The notes below the pieces were generated by a model. The model saw nothing but the letters and a program-made list of their open reading frames with translations. It was not told where the DNA came from and made no database searches. The position numbers were made by a program, and so were the translations under genes. Of a stretch of DNA of 12,338 nucleotides, positions 1 to 4,958 are shown in pieces (positions within the stretch are counted from its first letter, which is position 1; every line of letters starts with the position of its first letter). Origin of the DNA: an uncultured Collinsella sp. (lineage in GTDB: Bacteria; Actinomycetota; Coriobacteriia; Coriobacteriales; Coriobacteriaceae). Location: the NCBI GenBank assembly GCA_902479065.1, contig CABSNM010000035.1:1-12338 (forward strand), read 5' to 3'.

Positions 1-49
1 TCCGCACATGTGCGGATGAATGTGGAAGGTGTTCGGATGAAGTTGATAA
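1..49. other. Left-edge segment with a 16-bp perfect palindrome, not readable as the pilin
   Basis: Bases 1-16 (TCCGCACATGTGCGGA) are a perfect palindrome, and CGGATGAA recurs twice just downstream. No frame continues the pilin sequence that begins at about base 53. This may be a recombination junction or a frameshifted part of the gene, and the window edge prevents a decision. Confidence 0.35.
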
Positions 50-382
50 TCAAGGTATCAGATTATCGAGAGCGAGGCGCCTGCGGGGTACAACACCATT
101 GACCCATTTACCATTACAGTGGCGCCTGAGTACGACTCGACCGGCACGCTGAAGAAGCTCGATGTGACGTCTAGTTCCGATATGGCCACTGCTAAGACTG
201 AAAAGACCCTGACTACGACCAAGATCCCCGTCACCATCAAGAACAAGAAGGGCTCCAGCCTCCCGCTGACCGGCCTCAACGGCGTGACCTTCACTTGGAT
301 CGCTGGTGGCGCGGTGCTGTGCATCGGCGTGGCGCACCTCATCCGCAGCCGTAAGCAGGCTGAGGAGTCCGAGCAGGAGTAA
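50..382 (+). pseudogene. 3' fragment of an LPXTG-anchored pilin-like surface protein
   Basis: The frame is open from base 50 to the stop at 380-382 but has stops at 38-40, 44-46 and 47-49 and no supported start; the GTG at 119 has no ribosome binding site. Bases 56-91 encode YQIIESEAPAGY, which matches the pilin E-box (YxLxETxAPxGY) that supports intramolecular isopeptide bonds in Cna_B-type pilin domains. A Thr/Lys-rich linker follows, then the sortase signal: LPLTG at 260-274, a hydrophobic helix and the basic tail RSRKQ. So the C-terminal end of a cell-wall-anchored pilin or adhesin is intact, but the body is missing or in another frame. None of the three frames before base 50 looks like Cna_B. 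A frameshift whose other half lies left of the window cannot be excluded. The class C sortase at 3384 would be a fitting partner. Confidence 0.75.
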
Positions 383-483
383 CGCTCACTCACCCATCCC
401 TTTGGCAGGTGGGATGTGATGGCCATGAGACTTGCGGACACTTTTCTCGTCCATCCACGTTCTTGCTTTGCCATTCTCTTTTC

Positions 484-520
484 GGGGCAGACTCCACGTT
501 GGAGTCTGCCCCGTTTTTTT
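484..520 (+). terminator. Strong intrinsic terminator after the pilin fragment
   Basis: A 13-bp perfect stem (484-496 with 500-512) with a 3-nt loop is followed by G and seven T (513-520). It would end transcription coming from the pilin fragment. It also insulates the SOS-box locus that starts shortly after, so that locus must have its own promoter. Confidence 0.92.
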
Positions 521-569
521 GGATAACGAAGCCAGCCTCCATCGTCCGATGGATCAAGCGTATGAATAT

Positions 570-583
570 CGAACAGATGTTTG
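570..583 (+). promoter_or_regulatory. LexA/SOS-type box, copy 1
   Basis: CGAACAGATGTTTG fits the Gram-positive LexA (Cheo/SOS) consensus CGAACRNRYGTTYC at every position except the last base, which is G as in actinobacterial versions. It lies 117 nt upstream of the peptide start. The box is retained in the second unit although neighbouring bases differ, which argues for function. A LexA site here predicts repression in normal growth and induction by DNA damage. Confidence 0.72.
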
Positions 584-624
584 CAATTATTGCGTTTACC
601 AGCTGTAAGTGCGAGTGCTCGCAG

Positions 625-630
625 TAAAAT
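625..630 (+). promoter_or_regulatory. Candidate -10 element, copy 1
   Basis: TAAAAT lies inside the conserved block TCGCAGTAAAAT, while the bases just before it differ between the two units. It would place transcription start near 636 and leave a leader of about 50 nt. No consensus -35 exists; the conserved CAGCTGT at 600-606 sits roughly where a -35 would be. Confidence 0.45.
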
Positions 631-686
631 ACCCTTGCGACGCATCCCGTGCGCGGGCGGCCGACGACTCGATCGGAGGTCCCCAA

Positions 687-839
687 ATGCTGAAATTCCT
701 TAACGCGCTCGCCGCCCTCGCGGCGGTGGGCACGTTCGTCATCGCGTTTCTTGACTCGTATGAGGTTCGGTTTAAGGTCCGTAGGCGCACGCGCGGTGCG
801 GACTGTAGAAGGCATTTGCGCCGCAACAAGCGCAAATAA
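687..839 (+). CDS. Small single-helix membrane peptide, copy 1 (candidate SOS-induced toxin)
   Basis: The ORF has 50 codons and starts at ATG 687, preceded by GGAGG at 675-679 with 7-nt spacing. The peptide has a hydrophobic helix at about residues 2-22 (LNALAALAAVGTFVIAFL) and then an Asp and a strongly basic tail (RRRTRG, RRHLRRNKRK). I do not recognise the family. Size, one helix, charged tail, LexA-type box, tandem duplication and structured 3' region are together typical of type I toxins such as TisB (SOS-controlled) or Fst/TxpA. It would act on the cytoplasmic membrane. A harmless small membrane protein or a phage-derived holin-like peptide are alternatives. Longer minus-strand ORFs across it are shadows with no RBS. 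Residue 40 is Cys here and Gly in the second copy. Confidence 0.78.
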   Translation: MLKFLNALAALAAVGTFVIAFLDSYEVRFKVRRRTRGADCRRHLRRNKRK

Positions 840-840
840 G

Positions 841-975
841 AATGCCCGGGGTTAGAGGCCCGGGCATTTAACAACGTCGGAAACTGGTCGCCCGCGCTCC
901 TAAGTACTTACGCGGGGTGCGTCGTTTCCTATTGACATTGTATCCCGAATCGCCCCGCCGATTCGGGACATTTTG
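841..975 (+). other. Structured RNA segment downstream of peptide copy 1 (3' UTR or antisense RNA region)
   Basis: There are three hairpins. H1 pairs 841-850 with 859-868 (10 bp). H2 pairs 891-896 with 911-916. H3 pairs 943-952 with 959-968 (10 bp) and is followed by CATTTT. The H1 and H2 stems are identical in the second unit while their loops differ, the pattern of selected RNA structure. H3 with its short T run may terminate the plus transcript. On the minus strand a TACAAT hexamer occurs at 940-945, H1 would be followed by a T-rich stretch, and a convergent antisense RNA is possible. No good -35 accompanies it. Confidence 0.55.
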
Positions 976-1050
976 AAAACGCAAACACGTCGGGCAAACC
1001 CGGACAATGTGGCCAGACTCCGCTGGATGAGGGATCGTGTTTGTAACTAT

Positions 1051-1064
1051 CGAACAAATGTTTG
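1051..1064 (+). promoter_or_regulatory. LexA/SOS-type box, copy 2
   Basis: CGAACAAATGTTTG is the counterpart of the copy 1 box. It differs only at the consensus N position and lies at the same 117-nt distance from the start codon of the second peptide gene. TTGTCA overlaps its 3' edge (1062-1067), but no -10 lies at a normal distance from that hexamer. Confidence 0.72.
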
Positions 1065-1105
1065 TCAAAATCGCGTTTACCAGCTGTGGGTGCATACACT
1101 CGCAG

Positions 1106-1111
1106 TAAAAT
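1106..1111 (+). promoter_or_regulatory. Candidate -10 element, copy 2
   Basis: This is TAAAAT at the position equivalent to 625-630, again with CAGCTGT at 1081-1087 upstream and no recognisable -35. Its conservation against a diverged spacer is the main support. Confidence 0.45.
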
Positions 1112-1167
1112 GGCTTTGCGACGCATCCCGTGCGCGGGCGGCCGACGACTCGATCGGAGGTCCCCAA

Positions 1168-1320
1168 ATGCTGAAATTCCTTAACGCGCTCGCCGCCCTC
1201 GCGGCGGTGGGCACGTTCGTCATCGCGTTTCTTGACTCGTATGAGGTTCGGTTTAAGGTCCGTAGGCGCACGCGCGGTGCGGACGGTAGAAGGCATTTGC
1301 GCCGCAACAAGCGCAAATAA
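1168..1320 (+). CDS. Small single-helix membrane peptide, copy 2 (candidate SOS-induced toxin)
   Basis: This 50-codon ORF has GGAGG at 1156-1160, 7 nt before the ATG. It is identical to the first copy at nucleotide level except for one base (codon 40, GGT Gly against TGT Cys). The same properties apply: a membrane helix at about residues 2-22 and a basic C-terminal half rich in Arg and Lys. The absence of any synonymous difference, beside well-diverged flanks, suggests recent gene conversion or strong constraint on the RNA as well as the protein. Confidence 0.78.
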   Translation: MLKFLNALAALAAVGTFVIAFLDSYEVRFKVRRRTRGADGRRHLRRNKRK

Positions 1321-1321
1321 G

Positions 1322-1458
1322 AATGCCCGGGGGTCGGATCCCGGGCATTTAACAAAACCAGAAAACTAGGCCGCCCGCGCTCCCAAACATTTACGCGGGG
1401 TGCGTCGTTTTCTATTGACATTGTATCCCGAATCGCCCAGCCGATCCGGGACATTTTG
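1322..1458 (+). other. Structured RNA segment downstream of peptide copy 2
   Basis: H1 pairs 1322-1331 with 1340-1349 and has a loop different from copy 1. H2 pairs 1374-1379 with 1394-1399 and also has a different loop. H3 pairs 1426-1435 with 1442-1451, with one A-C mismatch, and precedes CATTTT. The TTGACATTGTATCCCG block upstream of and within H3 is identical in both units. Confidence 0.55.
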
Positions 1459-1514
1459 AAAACGCAAATGCTGGCTTATGCACGAAAGGAATCTCGTTAA
1501 TTCCGAAAACTATG

Positions 1515-1538
1515 TATAATTCCAATTAAAACTGGAAT
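1515..1538 (+). promoter_or_regulatory. Promoter -10 and inverted-repeat operator of the AbiE-like module
   Basis: A perfect TATAAT lies at 1515-1520. An inverted repeat, ATTCCA (1519-1524) and TGGAAT (1533-1538) with an 8-nt spacer, overlaps the end of the -10 and the likely start site. A partial direct repeat of the left half (TTAATTCC) occurs at 1497-1504. No clear -35 is present. Placement directly before a winged-helix antitoxin gene suggests negative autoregulation, as known for AbiEi; that link is inference. Confidence 0.6.
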
Positions 1539-1550
1539 CAAACGAAAACG

Positions 1551-2519
1551 ATGGAAATGAACGAAGCGCTAATCTACTTACAAGAAGCACTAGGCCTCTC
1601 CGCCAAGACCAAAACTTGGCCTGGATCCGCACGCTTGCCGCTGCATCTGCGGGCGATTGAGGTCCGCGCTGTTGACGCAAACGGTTTTTCGTTTTTGCTT
1701 GCAAGTTTGCCTACTGGCGTCGGGCTTCCCGAGGCTAAGAGGGTCTATGGTCAGCTAGCCTTGCGCGCGGAGACTCCTGTTGTCGTTTCGTTTCCTGATG
1801 CTGATGCACGTCAGCGCAAAGCATTGGTCGCACAAGGGATTCCCTTTGTCTGCCCAGGTAGACAGGCTTTTCTTCCATTTATGGGCACAGCCTGCACGGA
1901 GAGGGGCGGTGCTTGGTTTCACAATCACGCGACCAAGATGTCACCCAACGCGCAGGCTGCCGCAATCTGGGGAGCAGCCCAGGAGCCATATCGCCCCTAT
2001 GACCTTTGTCGTGCGCTTGGGATTTCGGCAAGCCGCGCGAGTGAGGCCATAACCGAGCTTGTCGACAGGGGGCTCGCGAGGCGCGAGCGTCGCGAGCGAC
2101 GTGTCGTCGTGTTCCCTGTTGCCGTGGATCTTTTGCTCAGCGAGCACATGGCAGAGCTCTCCTCGCCAGTCTCGAAGGTCTGTTTTGCAAGGAAGACGCC
2201 GCAGATCGACTATCTTGCTGACGCCGGGGAGACGGCGCTCGCTGCGCGTTCGATGCTCGCTGCGCCGGGTATGGAACAAAAGGCCGTCTTAAGAAGTGCA
2301 TGGCGTCAACTGAGCGACCTCGAAGTCGCAGACGGGGAGTTGCCGGATAACGAAACGGCAATGATCCAAGTGTGGCGCTATGTGCCCGTGTTTGCCGACT
2401 CCTCCCGCGTCGACGACATTTCGCTTGCGCTATCTTTGGCGGCAATCGACGATGAACGAATTCAGCTCGAAGTCGATCGCATGTTTGGAAAGGAATATCC
2501 ATGGCGAGAAGCGCTGTAG
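1551..2519 (+). CDS. Winged-helix regulator, putative AbiEi-like antitoxin of a type IV TA pair
   Basis: The protein has 322 residues. Residues 1-115 form an N-terminal domain with the signature VVVSFPDADARQRKALVAQG and VCPGRQAFLPFMG, seen in MarR-like/AbiEi-like proteins encoded beside nucleotidyltransferases. Residues about 130-190 form a winged helix: SPNAQAAAIW, then LCRALGISASRASEAITEL as helix-turn-helix, then a basic wing (RRERRERRVVVF). LSSPVSKVCF follows, and the C-terminal part is predicted helical. It likely binds its own promoter and counteracts the downstream toxin. It overlaps the next gene by 19 nt, so the two are translationally linked. The RBS before 1551 is poor; ATG 1557 is an alternative start. 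Codon use is more AT-tolerant than in gatCAB, which fits acquired DNA. Family assignment is from memory of sequence patterns. Confidence 0.75.
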   Translation: MEMNEALIYLQEALGLSAKTKTWPGSARLPLHLRAIEVRAVDANGFSFLLASLPTGVGLPEAKRVYGQLALRAETPVVVSFPDADARQRKALVAQGIPFVCPGRQAFLPFMGTACTERGGAWFHNHATKMSPNAQAAAIWGAAQEPYRPYDLCRALGISASRASEAITELVDRGLARRERRERRVVVFPVAVDLLLSEHMAELSSPVSKVCFARKTPQIDYLADAGETALAARSMLAAPGMEQKAVLRSAWRQLSDLEVADGELPDNETAMIQVWRYVPVFADSSRVDDISLALSLAAIDDERIQLEVDRMFGKEYPWREAL

Positions 2520-3274
2520 AAGGTCTCCAAGAATTTCAGCAGCATATGCAAGAAGCTGCAGGATCGTATGCCCTTATCGGCGGCACAGCATGCGACATTT
2601 TGCTCGCGGAGGCGGGACTTCCGTTTAGGGCGACTCACGATTTTGATGTGGTAATTGTCGCCGATGACCGGTTGCCTCAGACGGCAGAAGCCATATGGAC
2701 TTTGGTGCGTGATGGCGGCTACCGCTGCGGCTGGGGCGAAGGTAAAGGCTCATGTTTTTATCGGTTTACAGAGCCAAAGAGGCCGGGTTACCCCCATATG
2801 ATTGAGCTCTTCGCGAAGTGTCCCGACTTTCTAAAGGGTCGTGAGGGGATTAATGTGGCGCCAATTCACGTTGATGAAAACATAAGCAGTCTTTCGGCAA
2901 TTTTGTTGGACGATGCTTACTACAGCTTGTTCCTTCAGGGGATTCGGACCGTAGGCGGCGTTTCGGTCCTGGGTACGGAATACATTGTCCCGTTCAAAGC
3001 GAAGGCGTATCTCGACCTAAAAGCTAGAAGGGAAGCGGGGGAGAACGTTGATTCGAGGAAGGTAAAAAAGCATAAACGCGATGCGTTGAGGCTTGCTCAG
3101 CTGCTTGGCGAGTCGGAAGGTGTCGACCTGCGCGGAGAACTGAAGGACGATATGCTTGCGTTTGTTAAAGATTGCGAGGTGGGCGACGTCAATCTGAAAC
3201 AGATTGGGGTTGCGGGCGTAACGATGGTGCAGTTGCTCGAGACGATGAAAGTAACATATGGCTTGATTGGTTGA
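2501..3274 (+). CDS. Nucleotidyltransferase-fold protein, putative AbiEii-like toxin
   Basis: The protein has 257 residues and starts at ATG 2501 with AAGGA at 2490-2494. It shows the nucleotidyltransferase pattern: LIGGTA (Gly27, Gly28), then ATHDFDVVI with Asp47 and Asp49 as the metal-binding pair, and a candidate third acidic residue Glu102 in MIELF. Later PFKAKAYLDLKAR and the basic KKHKRDALRLAQLL resemble the Lys/Arg-rich helices of AbiEii/MenT-like toxins. Such enzymes transfer nucleotides to targets such as tRNA, stopping growth or blocking phage. The 19-nt overlap with the upstream wHTH gene supports an antitoxin-toxin pair. The active-site residues are present, so I expect an active enzyme. 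The substrate cannot be read from sequence. Confidence 0.75.
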   Translation: MARSAVEGLQEFQQHMQEAAGSYALIGGTACDILLAEAGLPFRATHDFDVVIVADDRLPQTAEAIWTLVRDGGYRCGWGEGKGSCFYRFTEPKRPGYPHMIELFAKCPDFLKGREGINVAPIHVDENISSLSAILLDDAYYSLFLQGIRTVGGVSVLGTEYIVPFKAKAYLDLKARREAGENVDSRKVKKHKRDALRLAQLLGESEGVDLRGELKDDMLAFVKDCEVGDVNLKQIGVAGVTMVQLLETMKVTYGLIG

Positions 3275-3287
3275 GTGGGTGCGTGGC

Positions 3288-3318
3288 CCGGACGGTGCAG
3301 CCAAGCTGCGTTGTCCGG
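3288..3318 (+). terminator. Hairpin with symmetric internal loop after the TA module
   Basis: CCGGAC (3288-3293) pairs with GTCCGG (3313-3318), and GCAGC (3297-3301) pairs with GCTGC (3305-3309), separated by a GGT/GTT internal loop. It starts 14 nt after the toxin stop. There is no T run, so intrinsic termination is uncertain; it could be a Rho-type or mRNA-protecting structure. Confidence 0.4.
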
Positions 3319-3353
3319 CGCGGAAGCTCGCTAATCGGCTATTATTTGTTTAG

Positions 3354-3367
3354 ACAACTTGAGTTGT
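3354..3367. promoter_or_regulatory. Small dyad in front of the sortase gene
   Basis: ACAACT and AGTTGT flank a 2-nt centre and abut the sortase RBS (AGAGGAG, 3368-3374). It could be an operator or a leader hairpin. TATTAT at 3340-3345 is a possible -10 without a -35. Confidence 0.3.
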
Positions 3368-3383
3368 AGAGGAGTGACCGGCG

Positions 3384-4322
3384 ATGGTACAGGGCGCCAA
3401 ACATATGAAGAGCAATAACGCCGCGGCCAACGGCGGCTCAAGCCCTCAGCCCAAATCTCAACAAAAGCCCAAGCGTCGTCGCAAGCGACTGCCGCGCTGG
3501 GCCGACCGGCTCATCACCATCGTCATCATCCTTATTGGCGTGGGCCTTATGACCTGGCCGTGGATCTTGGACCGGCTCGAGGCCTCGGGCGTGTTCAACC
3601 AGATCAGCACCGTGTCCAGCACCGTGGACGCGCTGTCTGCCGAGGAGCGCGAGCGCATCCTGCTCCAGGCGCGCTCCTTTAACGAGCAGCTGGCGGGCGA
3701 GGCCACCGAGCTCCCCGCCGACCAGATCGAGCCCTACGCTCAGCAGCTCATCTTTGACCGAGACCCCATGATGAGCTGGGTCGAGATCCCCTCCATCGAC
3801 GTGAGCATGCCCATCTACCACGGCACGAGCGAAGAAGTCCTTATGGCGGGCGTCGGCCACCTGGAGGGCACGAGCCTGCCGGTGGGCGGCACCTCGACGC
3901 ATTGCGTGCTCACCGCGCACTCGGGTATGCGCAACCTGAGCATGTTCGACGACATCCACTCGCTGGAGCCCGGCGACCTGGTGCTGCTGCACACCATGAA
4001 CAAGACGCTCGCCTACAAGATGGTGGACTCCGAGGTGGTGCTGCCCGAGGAGATGGAGTCGCTGACTATCGAGCCCGGCGCCGACAAGGTGACGCTCGTC
4101 ACCTGCACGCCCTACGGGGTGAACGACCATCGCCTGCTGGTGCATTGCGTGCGCACCAAGTACAACAAGAAGGACGTCGACAAGCAAAAGTCGTTGGCCG
4201 GCCGCCACTGGGGCAAGCGCGAGTTTGCCGTGCTCATCGTGGTCGTAGCCATTGTGCTGTTGCTGCTGGACATCGTGATCCACGCGATCCGCAAACGCCG
4301 CAAGGCCAAGGCCTCGGCATAA
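3384..4322 (+). CDS. Class C (pilin-type) sortase
   Basis: The protein has 312 residues; the start is chosen for AGAGGAG at 3368-3374. Layout: a basic N-terminal tail, a membrane helix at about 43-61, the extracytoplasmic catalytic domain at about 90-260, a second helix at 281-299 and a basic C-terminus, as usual for class C sortases. The core reads IPSIDVSMPIYHGTSEEVL and VGHLEGTSLPVGG. The catalytic residues are His179 (TAHSG), Cys241 (TLVTCTPYG) and Arg250 (DHRLLV), with the spacing expected for this class. These enzymes cleave LPXTG signals and link pilin subunits through isopeptide bonds. The usual DPF/DPW lid motif is not visible at its normal place. Its substrate is probably an LPXTG pilin like the fragment at 50-382. 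It appears intact. Confidence 0.92.
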   Translation: MVQGAKHMKSNNAAANGGSSPQPKSQQKPKRRRKRLPRWADRLITIVIILIGVGLMTWPWILDRLEASGVFNQISTVSSTVDALSAEERERILLQARSFNEQLAGEATELPADQIEPYAQQLIFDRDPMMSWVEIPSIDVSMPIYHGTSEEVLMAGVGHLEGTSLPVGGTSTHCVLTAHSGMRNLSMFDDIHSLEPGDLVLLHTMNKTLAYKMVDSEVVLPEEMESLTIEPGADKVTLVTCTPYGVNDHRLLVHCVRTKYNKKDVDKQKSLAGRHWGKREFAVLIVVVAIVLLLLDIVIHAIRKRRKAKASA

Positions 4323-4335
4323 GACATCGTTCGGA

Positions 4336-4370
4336 ACCACCACAATGGGGACAGGTACCTTTGTGGTGGT
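4336..4370. repeat. REP-like short palindrome
   Basis: The 10-bp arms ACCACCACAA (4336-4345) and TTGTGGTGGT (4361-4370) enclose a 15-nt loop that contains GGGGACAGGTACCT. Palindromes with GGGGACAGG-type cores occur widely as dispersed elements, some moved by REP-associated transposases. No transposase is in this window. It lies 14 nt after the sortase stop and could also attenuate transcription there. Confidence 0.6.
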
Positions 4371-4380
4371 CGGGGCTTCT

Positions 4381-4445
4381 AAACCATCACAACATTCGAT
4401 GAAAATCGCGATTTTGACGATAAGCGTCGAATGTTGTGATGGTTT
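4381..4445. repeat. 19-bp perfect inverted repeat with inner 14-bp palindrome
   Basis: The arms 4381-4399 and 4427-4445 are perfectly complementary over 19 bp. The 27-nt interior contains the perfect palindrome AAAATCGCGATTTT (4402-4415). Either strand could form a long double hairpin. There is no T run, so this is not a simple terminator. It is probably a dispersed palindromic element or a protein-binding site. Confidence 0.8.
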
Positions 4446-4523
4446 TCGTTGTGGGCGGGACGGTTTTCGTTGCAGGCGGGACGGTTTTCGCTATGGACGG
4501 TGCGGTTTCGCTGCAGAATCGCC
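4441..4523. repeat. Four degenerate 21-bp tandem repeats
   Basis: Units start with GGTTTTCG at 4441, 4462 and 4483 and with GGTTTCG at 4504. The first two units differ at only two of 21 positions and the last two are degenerate. The first unit overlaps the right arm of the preceding palindrome by 5 bp. In translation the repeats give seven-residue repeats in several frames, but none has an RBS or sensible protein context, so I regard the block as non-coding. Bases 4524-4600 show nothing notable. Confidence 0.7.
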
Positions 4524-4605
4524 AGCCCGCCGCCTGCCAGCCGCCGCCCTCGTTACGTTTTCGCTGCATTTGGGTAAAGCACCTGCTCCAAGCGGCGTTG
4601 CCTTG

Positions 4606-4611
4606 TATACT
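4606..4611 (+). promoter_or_regulatory. Candidate -10 of the gatCAB promoter
   Basis: TATACT at 4606-4611 would start transcription near 4618 and give a leader of about 29 nt that includes the RBS. No good -35 is visible about 17 bp upstream. Confidence 0.5.
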
Positions 4612-4646
4612 AGAGCGGTTTATCTGTTATGCGGAAGGGAGCGCCT

Positions 4647-4958
4647 ATGGCACTCAGCGAGAAAGACGTGCGCGGCATCGCCGAGTACGCAAAGATCGCA
4701 CTGACCGATGACGAGCTCACCCAGATGACGTCCTACCTGAACGACGCCGTCCAGATGCTCGAGCCCGTCCTGCAATATGACTTGCCCGACGTGGAGCCCA
4801 CGTTCCATCCCATCGGAAGCCTGTCCAACGTGATGGGCGATGACCTGCGCGAGCCCGAGCGCGATCTGCCGCTCGACGTTGCGCTCGAAAACGCCGGCAG
4901 CGCGCGCGACCGCTACTTCCGCGTGCCGTCCATTTTGGGAGAGGGGGAGAGCGAGTAA
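4647..4958 (+). CDS. gatC: Asp-tRNA(Asn)/Glu-tRNA(Gln) amidotransferase subunit C
   Basis: The protein has 103 residues, the usual GatC size. The start at 4647 is chosen because GGAAGGGA (4633-4640) lies just before it and MALSEKDVRGIAEYAKIAL is the typical GatC opening; an in-frame ATG at 4629 lacks these supports. The sequence DVEPTFHPIG and the region VMGDDLREPE match the family's conserved VEPT and LREDE-like segments. GatC holds GatA and GatB together in the cytoplasmic heterotrimer. Its stop overlaps the gatA start as TAATG, which indicates coupled translation and near-stoichiometric synthesis. Confidence 0.95.
   Translation: MALSEKDVRGIAEYAKIALTDDELTQMTSYLNDAVQMLEPVLQYDLPDVEPTFHPIGSLSNVMGDDLREPERDLPLDVALENAGSARDRYFRVPSILGEGESE

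Larger units (their letters stand above)
532..985 (+). repeat. Tandem unit 1 of the SOS-box small-peptide locus
   Basis: This segment is homologous to 1013-1468 at an offset of 481 bp (483 bp after the coding region). It contains an SOS-type box, -10 element, RBS, 50-codon ORF and three downstream hairpins. Identity is almost complete between 635 and 851 (one mismatch) and clearly lower in the flanks. The layout is a head-to-tail duplication, and no transposase or terminal repeat is visible. Confidence 0.93.
1013..1468 (+). repeat. Tandem unit 2 of the SOS-box small-peptide locus
   Basis: This is the second copy of the unit at 532-985, with all elements in the same order and at the same spacing. 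The box-to-start distance is 117 nt in both. Similarity ends near 1468, just before the promoter of the AbiE-like module, so the TA promoter lies outside the repeat. Confidence 0.93.

Noticed and set aside
409..627. Plus-strand 72-codon frame between the pilin fragment and the first SOS box
   Set aside because: It runs straight through the strong terminator at 484-520 and has no convincing RBS.
390..1454. Long minus-strand open frames across both peptide units (up to 142 residues)
   Set aside because: They are antisense to the peptide ORFs, share no RBS, have basic low-quality composition, and exist only because the GC-rich sequence avoids stops.
3438..4343. 301-residue minus-strand frame opposite the sortase
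   Set aside because: It is a mirror of the sortase codons, rich in His, Val, Asp and Gln as expected for antisense of GC-rich code; the sortase has all catalytic motifs.
4441..4523. CRISPR-like array
   Set aside because: The 21-bp units are contiguous and degenerate, with no unique spacers and no cas genes nearby.
4345..4711. Overlapping small frames through the 21-bp repeats
   Set aside because: The repeat produces seven-residue periodicity in several frames on both strands; none has an RBS or a credible protein.
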